In this document: positions 1 through 8,392 of the stretch, piece after piece | Layout of the letters: the number at the start of each line of letters is the position of its first letter | How positions within the stretch are numbered: position 1 is the stretch's first letter | Source of the DNA: an uncultured Fluviicola sp. | GTDB taxonomy: Bacteria > Bacteroidota > Bacteroidia > Flavobacteriales_D > Crocinitomicaceae | Assembly (NCBI GenBank): GCA_913009205.1 | Contig: CAJVYC010000008.1 | Span: 1 to 64,000, forward strand | DNA length: 64,000 bases | Direction: 5' to 3' | Made by a program: the position numbers and the translations under genes | Notes under the pieces: model-generated | What the model was told of the DNA's origin: nothing | Database searches by the model: none | What the model saw: the letters and a program-made list of their open reading frames with translations, nothing else

Positions 1-2
1 AA

Positions 3-179
3 TTTCATAAAATAATAAGAAATTCTGGATTTGTAGTTTCAACGATTTTAATCCGCATGTCATTCGGAGTAAGCGGATTAACAAGTACAATTTTAATTGT
101 ATTAGCTGTCCTGTTTGGATTAGCAATAATAATGATTCATAATAAATATGAAAAAAACACTTCTCCTAACAATGTATAA
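3..179 (+). CDS. C-terminal end of a membrane protein (5' truncated by window edge)
   Basis: A reading frame is open from the first bases of the window to a TAA at 177-179. It is absent from the ORF track because it is shorter than 60 codons. The 58 residues include one strong hydrophobic helix (about residues 28-47, LTSTILIVLAVLFGLAIIMI) followed by a short polar tail with lysines, as in the last transmembrane segment of an inner-membrane protein. An internal ATG at 57 could instead start a tiny single-span protein. I do not recognise the family. Confidence 0.45.
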   Translation, partial: FHKIIRNSGFVVSTILIRMSFGVSGLTSTILIVLAVLFGLAIIMIHNKYEKNTSPNNV

Positions 180-721
180 GATTAGGCACAGGAAGAAAAG
201 TTAAAAAAACATACATAAATAAAACTAGAGAAGAATTCATTTATCAAGAACTTTAGAAGAATTCAAGGATGGAAACCTTTCGCTGGAACAGTATATATTG
301 ATAAGCAAAATAGTATAGTCAAAAGTATTAATTGAAAGACTCAAAGGCCAACAAGCTTTAAATATGGGAAAAGAAAAAGGCATGTATCAATGTATAAAAA
401 CAACAGCGGTTCTTGTGCAAACTTGAACCGTTTTGCATTTAAATCCCATACTGCTTTTGTGCTAATCGCTAGAAATTCTCAAAATACCTTCTTAAATCTT
501 TCTCCAAAAATTTCAACTATCACTACTCAGTGTCACAAAGCAAAAAAGGCTTTCATTGATTTGAGAATCATTTTTGTTTAATGAAAAGCATAATAGATTA
601 AACGAAAATGTCTATTTTTAATTTCAGAGAGTGAAAAAATATGTTTTTTTCAAAAAGAATCACTCCTTTTATAGGATCTCATCAAAGGACGATTTAAGGA
701 AATAAAATAAGTAAACGTTAA
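180..721. other. gene-poor stretch with a decayed reading frame
   Basis: No intact gene is supported. On the + strand around 230-425 one frame reads like protein (TLEEFKDGNLSLEQYILISK, then a TAG, then SKVLIERLKGQQALNMGKE), which suggests an old coding remnant with one nonsense codon. A hairpin CGGTTC/GAACCG lies near 410-435 and could act as a weak terminator. The 63-aa ORF at 390-581 has unlikely composition and is probably spurious. Nothing else is seen before the photolyase cluster. Confidence 0.3.
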
Positions 722-1840
722 GTGGAATTATCTGATCATAAAAATTCTAAGTTTCCAACTGGTTATGCTGAAATTATTCGTCGTGTTGGCGATATAGAGC
801 CTGTTAAGTATGGCTCAACGCGGAACTATGTAACAGGCCATGTTACCTTTTTATCTCCTTATATTTCAAGAGGTATCATTTCCACGAAATATATAATGAA
901 TGAGGTTTTAAATAGAGGCTATAATCCTGATCAAATAGAAAAATTTATTCAAGAATTAGCTTGGCGGGATTATTGGCAGCAAATCTGGATTTCAAAAGGT
1001 GATGCGATCAATCAAGATTTAAAAAACAAGCAAAGTCCTACTGAAAACGCGGCTATACCTGAAGCCATAGTGAATGCTAAAACTGGTGTTGTAGCAGTTG
1101 ATCAAGCAATTATTGAGTTCTATGATACTGGCTATTTACACAACCACTTAAGAATGTACATCGCCTCAATTGCTTGTAATATGGGGCGTAGTCATTGGAA
1201 AATTCCGGCGAAGTGGATGTATTATCACCTATTAGATGCAGATTGGGCAAGCAATGCTTTAAGCTGGCAGTGGGTTTCTGGAGCAAATTCCAACAAAAAA
1301 TACGTTGCCAATCAAGATAACATCAACAAATACTGTTTTACAAATCAAAAAGGAACTTTTTTGGATATTCCCTATGAAGGGTTTAGTGATTTTGAAATAC
1401 CTGATGTCCTTAAAGAAGTAAAGACTTTAGATTTGAAAACTACCCTACCCAAACAGGAACCTATAAACATTGACAAGACACTTCCAACATGTCTCTATAA
1501 TTTCTATAATCTAGACCCCATTTGGAAAAAAGATGTTTTAGCAAACAGAATTCTTTTACTCGAGCCCTCTCAATTTAAGGAATACCCTGTGTCTCAAAAA
1601 TCTATTGATTTTGTTCTAGAAATTTGCGAACGAAATATTGATAATATTCAAATCTATGTGGGAGAGTTCAATGATTTAATTTCTGATTATGAACTTACAA
1701 ATATCTATTACAAAGAGCATCCGTTGAGTATTCATTATCAGGGTGAAGAAGAGCCTAGAGATTGGATGTTTGATGTGAAAGGTTATTACCCTTCTTTCTT
1801 TGCTTTTTGGAAAAAATGTAAAAAACAGTTGACGTATTGA
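722..1840 (+). CDS. photolyase/cryptochrome FAD-binding-domain protein lacking the N-terminal antenna domain
   Basis: This protein carries the helical FAD-binding domain of the cryptochrome/DNA photolyase family. Visible signatures are [12 protein letters not shown] (about 78-89), [11 protein letters not shown] (139-149) and [18 protein letters not shown] (170-187), followed by NQDNINKY. The usual N-terminal alpha/beta antenna domain is missing: the FAD domain starts almost at residue 1. The region after residue 210 is alpha/beta-like ([17 protein letters not shown], then IQIYVGEF) and may be a displaced antenna-like domain; that is inference. The start is GTG, and no in-frame ATG lies nearby upstream. 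The TGA stop overlaps the TTG start of the next photolyase gene, so the two are translationally coupled. Repair versus photoreceptor function cannot be decided from sequence alone. Confidence 0.85.
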   Translation: MELSDHKNSKFPTGYAEIIRRVGDIEPVKYGSTRNYVTGHVTFLSPYISRGIISTKYIMNEVLNRGYNPDQIEKFIQELAWRDYWQQIWISKGDAINQDLKNKQSPTENAAIPEAIVNAKTGVVAVDQAIIEFYDTGYLHNHLRMYIASIACNMGRSHWKIPAKWMYYHLLDADWASNALSWQWVSGANSNKKYVANQDNINKYCFTNQKGTFLDIPYEGFSDFEIPDVLKEVKTLDLKTTLPKQEPINIDKTLPTCLYNFYNLDPIWKKDVLANRILLLEPSQFKEYPVSQKSIDFVLEICERNIDNIQIYVGEFNDLISDYELTNIYYKEHPLSIHYQGEEEPRDWMFDVKGYYPSFFAFWKKCKKQLTY

Positions 1841-3321
1841 GTAATCAAGTCATAAATATCGTTTGGTTAAAACGTGATATTCGTTCTCAAGATCACGAAC
1901 CTCTGCTCAGGGCAGAGCAAGCCGGAATTCCATATAAAATTATCTATTTATTCGAACCTACGCTCATTCAATATCCGGACACAAACCTAAGGCACCTGCA
2001 GTTTGTTTACCATTCCATATTGTCGTTAAATAAGACTTTTGCAACGCATAAGAAATCCGTCGATGTCTTTTACGGGGAAGCAATTGATGTTATGGAGCAT
2101 CTCAAACTTCATTTTGATATCAAAGAAATTTTCAGTTATCAAGAAAGTGGAACACAGATTACTTGGGAGCGTGATAAAATGATAACTGCTTTTTGTAAAA
2201 AGCATACCATTCTGTGGAGTGAATCGCAACGGGATGGTATTATAAGAGGTATTAAAACTAGAACTGATTGGAACAAGCGATGGCATGAGGTTATGCACCG
2301 TCCAATTATTCAAAATGAATATTCTATTTCAGAAGTTGAAGCTTTTGAACATCCTTTTTCATTGCCAGAAAAGTTAAAGTTAGATCTAAATGATTACCCA
2401 AAATTATTTCAGCCTGCGGGAGAACAAAATGCTTGGCGGTATTTGAAATCGTTTGGAGCCAAAAGAGGTTTTAATTATCAAAGACACATATCAAAACCTT
2501 CTGAAAGTAGAGTTTCTTGCAGCCGATCATCTCCTTATTTAGCATGGGGAAACCTCAGTGTTAAACAAATATTTCATTTTATTGGGACACATCCGAATGG
2601 TAAAAAAAACGACAACGCATTTTCCGCCATGCTAACAAGATTGCATTGGCATTGCCATTTTATTCAAAAATTTGAAGTAGAATGCAGATATGAAACAGAT
2701 TGCATCAATAATGGATATGAATTATTAGAGCATTCAAAAAATGACGTTTTTATCAAGGCGTGGAAATCGGGTACTACAGGAATTCCTTTGATAGATGCAT
2801 GTATGCGAGCTGTTGAACAAACTGGGTGGATTAACTTTAGAATGAGGGCAATGGTTGTTTCATTTTTAACACTAAATCTAGATCAAGACTGGCGCGAAGG
2901 CACCTATCATTTGGCAAGACAATTTTTGGATTATGAGCCCGGAATTCATTACCCGCAATTTCAAATGCAAGCCGGCACCACCGGGATTAATACCGTGAGG
3001 TTATATAATCCTGTGAAAAACTCTAAAGAACACGACCCGGAAGGCATTTTTATTAAAAAATGGGTGCCCGAACTAGCTAATGTTCCTATCGTTCATGTTC
3101 ATGAACCTTGGAAAATGACAGCAATGGAGCAAACTTTTTGCGGTGTTATAATTGGCCAGGATTATCCGCTTCCTCTGGTTGATTTAGAAGAAAGTGCAAG
3201 GAAGGCTAAAACCAAAATTTGGGAACACAAAAATCATCCAGCTGTTCAAAAAGAAAAGAATCGTTTGTTAAATACACATGTAAACAGAAGACATAATGAT
3301 TTACAAGAAAAAAACAGGTAG
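1837..3321 (+). CDS. deoxyribodipyrimidine photolyase / cryptochrome family protein
   Basis: A full-length two-domain member of the photolyase/cryptochrome superfamily, 494 aa. An N-terminal Rossmann-like antenna domain begins with [15 protein letters not shown] (about 6-20), and the helical FAD domain (about 200-480) contains [25 protein letters not shown] and the closing [16 protein letters not shown] block. The family binds FAD and uses blue light to repair UV photoproducts or to signal. The gene starts with TTG inside the stop of the preceding gene and is followed 37 bp later by a third photolyase-type gene. The lysine-rich C-terminal tail is typical of DNA-binding members. Substrate (CPD or 6-4 product) cannot be assigned. 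Confidence 0.88.
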   Translation: MSNQVINIVWLKRDIRSQDHEPLLRAEQAGIPYKIIYLFEPTLIQYPDTNLRHLQFVYHSILSLNKTFATHKKSVDVFYGEAIDVMEHLKLHFDIKEIFSYQESGTQITWERDKMITAFCKKHTILWSESQRDGIIRGIKTRTDWNKRWHEVMHRPIIQNEYSISEVEAFEHPFSLPEKLKLDLNDYPKLFQPAGEQNAWRYLKSFGAKRGFNYQRHISKPSESRVSCSRSSPYLAWGNLSVKQIFHFIGTHPNGKKNDNAFSAMLTRLHWHCHFIQKFEVECRYETDCINNGYELLEHSKNDVFIKAWKSGTTGIPLIDACMRAVEQTGWINFRMRAMVVSFLTLNLDQDWREGTYHLARQFLDYEPGIHYPQFQMQAGTTGINTVRLYNPVKNSKEHDPEGIFIKKWVPELANVPIVHVHEPWKMTAMEQTFCGVIIGQDYPLPLVDLEESARKAKTKIWEHKNHPAVQKEKNRLLNTHVNRRHNDLQEKNR

Positions 3322-3358
3322 CAGTTAAATAGTGCAATCAACGCTTTAGTAGAAAGAA

Positions 3359-4846
3359 ATGAAAACAGTCAATATATTATTTCCCCATCAATTATTTCAA
3401 GAGTCTCCGCTTTTTGAGGAAGATGCTCCCTTTTACATTGTAGAAGAGTATTTGTTTTTTAAGCAATATCCTTTTCACAAGCAGAAAATAGCTTTTCATA
3501 GAGCAACAATGAAGCGGTATGCAGATTTTCTTAAAAAAGAGAAACACTTTAAGGTAAACTACATTGATTCCATCAAAGATAATTCGGACGTAAGATTACT
3601 GATTTCAGAATTGAAAACTCAAGGTGTAACTCAAATCAATTATATAGACCCAACTGACAATTGGTTGCAGAAAAGAATAATAGCAGCCTGCAATGAAAAC
3701 GAGATAAATTTAAAGCAATTTCATTCGCCTCTCTTTTTAAACACCAAGGAAGAACTTAACGATTTCTTTCGAGAGGATAAAAAGAAATACTATCAGACTA
3801 CATTTTATAAAGAGCAACGTAAAAAACAAAATATTCTCATTGAAAAAGATGGCAAACCCAATGGCGGTAAATGGACATTTGATGAAGAGAACAGAAAAAA
3901 GTATCCTGCAAAAAAAACACCGCCTGCGATTCAATTTCCTCAGAATGATGACTATTTTGAAGAGGCTACGGTTTATGTAGAAACTCACTTTTCAGATAAT
4001 TTGGGAACGTTGACAAAGCAGTCTTTATATCCAACGAATTTTGAATCCTCGAAATCCTGGCTTCAACAATTTTTTGATCAACGCTTTATGGAGTTTGGTG
4101 CTTATGAAGATGCCATTGTTGCAGAAAACTCGATATTAAATCATAGCGTAATATCACCGATGCTGAACGTTGGGCTGATTACACCTAAAGAAGTCATTGC
4201 TAATTGTTTGATTTATGCAAAAGAAAACAATATTCCAATTAACTCCACGGAAGGTTTTGTAAGGCAAATTATTGGATGGCGGGAGTTTATAAGGGGAGTC
4301 TATGAGGTAAAAGGAAGCGAAGAGCGCACAACTAATTTTTGGAACTTCAACAGGAAAATACCCGCTTCTTTTTATGATGGCACTACTGGTATCGCCCCCA
4401 TTGACCAAACGATTAAAAAAGTTTTACAAACAGGCTATTGTCATCATATTGAACGACTCATGATTCTAGGTAATTTCATGTTACTCTGTGAATTTGATCC
4501 AGACGAGGTTTATCGCTGGTTTATGGAGCTTTTCATCGATGCTTATGATTGGGTAATGGTTACAAACATATATGGAATGAGTCAATTCGCAGATGGCGGC
4601 ACAATGGCTTCAAAACCGTATATAAGTGGAAGTAACTACATCAAGAAAATGAGTAATTACAAGAAAGGTGAATGGCAAAATATTTGGGATGGACTGTTCT
4701 GGCGCTTTATGCACACGCATCGTGAATTCTTTTTGTCAAATCCTCGTTTAGGCATGCTCGTTCGAATGTTTGACAAAATGCCCGAAGAAACCCAGCAAAA
4801 ACATTTAGAGATTGGAAGACGGTACTTATTGTCAATTAATAATTAG
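3359..4846 (+). CDS. FeS-BCP/PhrB-type photolyase-related protein without the Fe-S cysteines
   Basis: 495 aa, matching the prokaryotic (6-4) photolyase/CryB-PhrB branch. The N-terminal domain starts NILFPHQLFQ. Later come the FAD/DNA region with ERLMILGNFMLL (about 365-376) and NIYGMSQFADGGTMASKPY (403-421). Family members normally hold a [4Fe-4S] cluster with one Cys before the His-His pair and a CxxC plus a further Cys after MSxY. Here the first position is Pro (about 347) and the segment after MSNY is KKGEWQNIWDGLFW, so all four ligands appear to be missing. The rest of the fold is well conserved, so the protein is probably functional without a cluster. It is third in the light cluster and likely co-transcribed with its neighbours. 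Confidence 0.85.
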   Translation: MKTVNILFPHQLFQESPLFEEDAPFYIVEEYLFFKQYPFHKQKIAFHRATMKRYADFLKKEKHFKVNYIDSIKDNSDVRLLISELKTQGVTQINYIDPTDNWLQKRIIAACNENEINLKQFHSPLFLNTKEELNDFFREDKKKYYQTTFYKEQRKKQNILIEKDGKPNGGKWTFDEENRKKYPAKKTPPAIQFPQNDDYFEEATVYVETHFSDNLGTLTKQSLYPTNFESSKSWLQQFFDQRFMEFGAYEDAIVAENSILNHSVISPMLNVGLITPKEVIANCLIYAKENNIPINSTEGFVRQIIGWREFIRGVYEVKGSEERTTNFWNFNRKIPASFYDGTTGIAPIDQTIKKVLQTGYCHHIERLMILGNFMLLCEFDPDEVYRWFMELFIDAYDWVMVTNIYGMSQFADGGTMASKPYISGSNYIKKMSNYKKGEWQNIWDGLFWRFMHTHREFFLSNPRLGMLVRMFDKMPEETQQKHLEIGRRYLLSINN

Positions 4847-4859
4847 TAAAAAAAACAAA

Positions 4860-5285
4860 ATGCTTTTCAATACAAGTTATAAAAATGAAGATTATGTAAA
4901 CGAATGCAATCGAACGCTTGGGAAAGCATATTCGTTTCTAGAAAAACTAAAAATCGGTGGCGTAGGCTCTCGTAGGTTAATTATAGAGGAACTAAGCCCC
5001 TCACTAAAACCTGAAAACATGCAAAAAACAGATGTTCATTACGCAAGTATCGAATTAAGACCGAAGGGCATTATTATTCATTTTAGCAACAGGTTAGATC
5101 GTTATTCTTGGATAGTGCCGTACTACCTTTTGGCTATTTTTAGCACACAAACGTATAGCATTCATTCCAATGGTCAATTTATCAAACTTAGGAAAGACAA
5201 AAACTATAAAGAAAATAAGAAGTTTATTAATAAAATGACGGGTTTTAAAAGTGCTTTCTTAAATCTTAATTACAAAATTTCTTAG
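4860..5285 (+). CDS. conserved-looking small protein of unknown function in the photolyase cluster
   Basis: About 141 aa from the ATG at 4860. The ORF-track start at 4812 overlaps the upstream gene by 35 bp and is less likely. There is no signal peptide or transmembrane span. The protein is mixed alpha/beta with a hydrophobic strand region (WIVPYYLLAIFSTQTYSIH, about 90-108) and a basic C-terminus. It lies 13 bp after a photolyase gene and 26 bp before a flavoprotein gene, so it is very probably in the same operon. I do not recognise the family; its position suggests a role tied to light or flavin chemistry, which is inference only. Confidence 0.7.
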   Translation: MLFNTSYKNEDYVNECNRTLGKAYSFLEKLKIGGVGSRRLIIEELSPSLKPENMQKTDVHYASIELRPKGIIIHFSNRLDRYSWIVPYYLLAIFSTQTYSIHSNGQFIKLRKDKNYKENKKFINKMTGFKSAFLNLNYKIS

Positions 5286-5311
5286 CGTAGAATAATCGTT
5301 ATGTAAAATAC

Positions 5312-6580
5312 ATGAATAAAAATAAAATGTATAAACAAGATACTAAGATACATATTATTGGAGCTGGAGTGAGTGGCTTAATAGCGGCCAAGGTTCTTGA
5401 GGAGAATGGTTTTCACCCAGTAATTTTAGAAGTAACAGATAAAGTAGGAGGCAGAGTAAAAACAGATTTGGTGGATGGCTATCAATTAGATCGTGGCTTT
5501 CAAGTGCTTTTAACAGCTTATCCGGCAGCGAATAAGCATCTTGATTTTGGGGACTTGGACTTGCAAGAGTTCATTCCAGGGGCTGTTATTTTTAAAAACA
5601 AGAAGCAAAAAATAATTGGAGATCCATTAAAAGATCGGTCTTTGTTATTTCCAACGCTGTTTTCTAGAATTGGTAATTTTTCAGATAAAATCAAAGTAGT
5701 AAAATTAAATTTTATACTCAAGAAAAAAAGCCTGTCAGATATATTCTCTGATAAAGAGCAATCTACATTTTCATATTTAATGGATTTTGGTTTTTCAAAG
5801 GAAATGATCAATGACTTTTTTAACCCTTTTTTTAGCGGTATTTTTCTTGAAACACAACTTGAAACATCTAGTAGAATGTTTGAGTTTGTTTTTAAGATGT
5901 TTGTTGAAGGAGGTACTGCAATACCCGAAAAGGGAATGCAGGCTATTCCAATGCAATTGCAACAAAAATTAAAGCATACAGCAATTAAATTCAATACAAA
6001 AGTCACAGCAATTACAGATGAAGAAATAACATTAGAAGATGGGAGTTCATTAGAAAGTCATTTTACAATCGTTGCTACTGAGGCAAGTAGTTTATTTGAA
6101 GGATTGAAAAAACATCCAACGGAATGGAAGTCATGTCACAACCTATATTTTGAAACAGAGGAGAAAATTATTAGCAAGAGATTAATTGGATTGATAGCTA
6201 AAAAAGGAGCGTTGATTAATAATATTTTTTATCCTAAAAGTTTAAAGTCCGAATCAAAAGGAAAAAAAGAGCTGCTTTCAGTAACAATCATTGATAAGCA
6301 AAATCTGTCACCAGAAGAACTCATTAAGCAAGTTAAAAGAGAACTAAAAGATTATTGTGGCATTGATGTAACTCGGCTGATAAAACAATATGATATACCA
6401 ATGGCATTGCCCAAATTAGAAGATTTGAAATATAAAGCGCTACCATCGGAAACATGTTTAAATACGAACTTGTTTTTAGCGGGGGACACACTATTAAATG
6501 GATCATTAAATGCCGCCATGCTTTCAGGAGAAAGCGCCGCTTATGGCCTTATGGAAAAATGGGCAACTAATCATTCTTAA
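5312..6580 (+). CDS. FAD-dependent amine-oxidase/protoporphyrinogen-oxidase-like oxidoreductase
   Basis: 422 aa. The N-terminal dinucleotide-binding motif IIGAGVSGLIAAKVLEENGF is followed by VGGRVKTD, which is the amine-oxidase superfamily pattern. The C-terminal flavin-closing motif LFLAGDTLLNGSLNAAMLSG lies around 388-407. Such proteins oxidise or desaturate amines, porphyrinogens or carotenoids; the substrate here is unknown. It is the last gene of the photolyase cluster. The same association of photolyases with a flavin oxidoreductase is, as I recall, common in marine Flavobacteria, so a shared light-responsive operon is plausible. Either ATG (5312 or 5327) could be the start. Confidence 0.82.
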   Translation: MNKNKMYKQDTKIHIIGAGVSGLIAAKVLEENGFHPVILEVTDKVGGRVKTDLVDGYQLDRGFQVLLTAYPAANKHLDFGDLDLQEFIPGAVIFKNKKQKIIGDPLKDRSLLFPTLFSRIGNFSDKIKVVKLNFILKKKSLSDIFSDKEQSTFSYLMDFGFSKEMINDFFNPFFSGIFLETQLETSSRMFEFVFKMFVEGGTAIPEKGMQAIPMQLQQKLKHTAIKFNTKVTAITDEEITLEDGSSLESHFTIVATEASSLFEGLKKHPTEWKSCHNLYFETEEKIISKRLIGLIAKKGALINNIFYPKSLKSESKGKKELLSVTIIDKQNLSPEELIKQVKRELKDYCGIDVTRLIKQYDIPMALPKLEDLKYKALPSETCLNTNLFLAGDTLLNGSLNAAMLSGESAAYGLMEKWATNHS

Positions 6581-6979
6581 CCTTTTAAACCCTCCAAAAA
6601 GTTTGAAATCTTACCTCTTGAATACCCTTCTAAAACTTTCGCAGTCACCAGAAGCCCAGGTGATAATTACAGGAGCAGGTGAAACGCCAATAATCGTAGA
6701 ATAGTGAGAACACGAAAACGACTTTAATTTATAAAGTGCAAAGCGCAGGACGATTGATTTTAATTTCTATCTGACTAGTGCATAACGAATCCCATGCCAT
6801 GCTCAAATTAATAATTACAAGGGGCCCCTTAGCATTCAAAAAACAACTTGCTAAAACTTATTCCTCTAAAAAGTTTGGCAGCACTAGGATAAGCTATATT
6901 GAGTTTCTTGCTTTTGTACTCCAAAAAGTCTTTATCAACTTGGCGCGATAATTGAAACAAAATCCGTAAATTTAGACTT
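6581..6979. other. intergenic region with minus-strand coding remnants
   Basis: No intact gene is seen. On the minus strand roughly 6834-6960 one frame reads plausibly as protein (RQVDKDFLEYKSKKLNIAYP, then SAAKLFRGISF) and ends at a stop, but it has no start codon; I take it as a gene fragment. A perfect 12-bp palindrome AAGGGGCCCCTT sits at 6819-6830, just past that stop. The short + strand ORF at 6510-6704 overlaps the flavoprotein gene out of frame and is not convincing. Confidence 0.3.
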
Positions 6980-7321
6980 ATGAAAAGTATAGCTAGTTTA
7001 TTTTTAATGTTCTTCCTTGTGGGGTTTTCTCATTCTCAGAAGACTGAAAAAATACAGACTGTTAAGATCAAAACTTCTGCGGAATGTGGTCAATGTAAGG
7101 ATCGCATTGAGGAAAAGCTCAATTACACCAAGGGTGTTAAATTTTCCGAGTTGAACTTAAGAGAAAATTTCTTGGAAGTTAAATTCAACAGTGAAAAAAT
7201 CAGCCTCGAACAAGTAAAGAACGTAATTGTAGCCTTGGGTTATGATGCAGACGAGCTGAAAGCCAATTTAAAAGCAGTTGAGAACCTCCCGCTATGTTGC
7301 AGGCCGGGTGGAATGAAATAA
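6980..7321 (+). CDS. periplasmic heavy-metal-associated (HMA) domain protein
   Basis: 113 aa with a cleavable signal peptide (MKSIASLFLMFFLVGFSHSQ) followed by one HMA ferredoxin-like domain (about 25-95). The metal-binding loop is AECGQCKDRIEEKL, with the CxxC pair in the usual place. A second pair of cysteines (LPLCCRPGG) lies at the C-terminus. HMA proteins bind Cu(I), Hg(II), Zn or similar soft metals and pass them to partners; the signal peptide puts this one in the periplasm. It lies next to a DtxR/MntR-like regulator and a TonB receptor, which supports a metal-handling locus. It is followed by its own terminator. Confidence 0.8.
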   Translation: MKSIASLFLMFFLVGFSHSQKTEKIQTVKIKTSAECGQCKDRIEEKLNYTKGVKFSELNLRENFLEVKFNSEKISLEQVKNVIVALGYDADELKANLKAVENLPLCCRPGGMK

Positions 7322-7340
7322 TAAGTGCGCAACAACTAAT

Positions 7341-7365
7341 AAGGAAGAGACCCTCTCTTCTTTTT
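7341..7365 (+). terminator. intrinsic terminator after the HMA gene
   Basis: Perfect 7-bp stem GAAGAGA/TCTCTTC with a CCC loop, followed directly by TTTTT, 20 bp after the HMA gene stop. Confidence 0.7.
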
Positions 7366-7572
7366 ACTAATTATTTCTGCTTCAATTTCTATCATTGTCA
7401 AATCAACGGTTTTATTCTGACCAACCAAAAATTATTTTTGAGTTCTATAATCACACAATCTTAATTCATAAATTGTGCGTTTAAATAATTATTGTTCAGG
7501 CTTAAAATTCCAAGGAACCAAATTTTACATAACGATTGATTCTAAGCCTAACTGACTGGTAAATTTTGCAAT

Positions 7573-8232
7573 TCACTCAATCGGCTCAACGAGCAGTCGT
7601 TGGCAAACATCATTGCTGAGCACAACGGGAGACATATTGTTATAAGCTACTTTCATGCTTTTGTCAAACGGTTCGGAGCGAACAATTTCTACGGTCGTTC
7701 CTAATTTAATTTGTTGTCTATTGAGGTAATGCAAAAACTCCTGTGAGCTGTCCTTCAAAGCGCAAATCCTATAATTGTCGCCAGCAACCGCATCAGACAT
7801 TGGAATGTATTCCCGTTCGACAACATTTCCTTCTTTGTCTGGAATTGGCGAGCCGTGAGGATCCACAGAAGGATGACCAAGAAGCTCGTCCATTCTATCG
7901 AAGAAATTGTCAATTTTTATATGCTCAATTTCCTCTGCGATATCATGCACTTCCTCCCAACCAAAACCCATAAATTTCTCAAGGAACATTTCGGTTAATC
8001 GGTGCTTTCTAATAATTAAGGCCGCTTGCTTTCTCCCTTTCGGAGTGATTTTTAAAGGTTTGTATTTGGCGTAAATCACCCACTTTTCTTCTTGAAGACG
8101 CTTTACCATACTGTTAACCGTTGGAATGCTCACGCCCATTTCCTTGCTCAATTCGGACAAAGAAATATCGTGATCCTTCTGGTCGAGGAAGTAGATTGCC
8201 TTCAAATAATTTTCCTTAATGTGGGTCGCCAT
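7573..8232 (-). CDS. DtxR/MntR-family metal-dependent transcriptional repressor
   Basis: 219 aa from the ATG at 8232. The longer ORF start at 8316 adds residues unlike the family and runs into the divergent promoter. An N-terminal winged helix (about 1-65, SLSELSKEMGVSIPTVNSMV) is followed by a metal-binding/dimerisation domain (KHRLTEMFLEKF, then EEIEHIKIDNFFDRMDEL) and a C-terminal FeoA/SH3-like domain (about 145-219). Family members bind Mn2+ or Fe2+ and repress metal uptake genes. The gene is divergent from a TonB-dependent receptor, and a perfect inverted repeat lies in that receptor's promoter, so the receptor is its likely target. Mn versus Fe preference cannot be read safely from the sequence. 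Confidence 0.87.
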   Translation of the reverse strand: MATHIKENYLKAIYFLDQKDHDISLSELSKEMGVSIPTVNSMVKRLQEEKWVIYAKYKPLKITPKGRKQAALIIRKHRLTEMFLEKFMGFGWEEVHDIAEEIEHIKIDNFFDRMDELLGHPSVDPHGSPIPDKEGNVVEREYIPMSDAVAGDNYRICALKDSSQEFLHYLNRQQIKLGTTVEIVRSEPFDKSMKVAYNNMSPVVLSNDVCQRLLVEPIE

Positions 8233-8333
8233 TATTTCTTTGATTGAATACGAATATACACAAAATGTAGTGACATCGAATTCCCAAATCCTTGGCCTTT
8301 GGACATCAAAAAGCATTATATCTCAAATTATAA

Positions 8334-8363
8334 TTGTTAGACCCATCTAACTTATTATCTTTG
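8334..8363 (+). promoter_or_regulatory. Bacteroidota-type promoter of the TonB receptor gene
   Basis: A -33 TTG at 8334-8336 and a -7 box TATCTTTG (TAnnTTTG consensus) at 8356-8363 are separated by 19 nt. Transcription would begin roughly 20 nt before the ATG at 8393. The spacer contains the candidate repressor site at 8336-8351. Confidence 0.65.
8336..8351. promoter_or_regulatory. candidate DtxR/MntR operator
   Basis: GTTAGACCCATCTAAC is a perfect inverted repeat with 6-bp arms and a 4-bp centre. It fills the space between the -33 and -7 elements of the receptor promoter, where bound repressor would block RNA polymerase. It lies about 105 bp upstream of the start of the divergent DtxR/MntR-like gene. 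Binding is inferred, not shown. Confidence 0.6.
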
Positions 8364-8392
8364 TCCACTAAATCAATCAATGTCATTGAAAT

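Noticed and set aside
390-581. 63-aa ORF near the left edge
   Set aside because: Cys/Thr/Phe-rich random-looking composition with no promoter or family; it overlaps a better coding remnant in another frame.
5518-6006. 162-aa minus ORF inside the FAD oxidoreductase gene
   Set aside because: Antisense shadow of a gene with clear family motifs.
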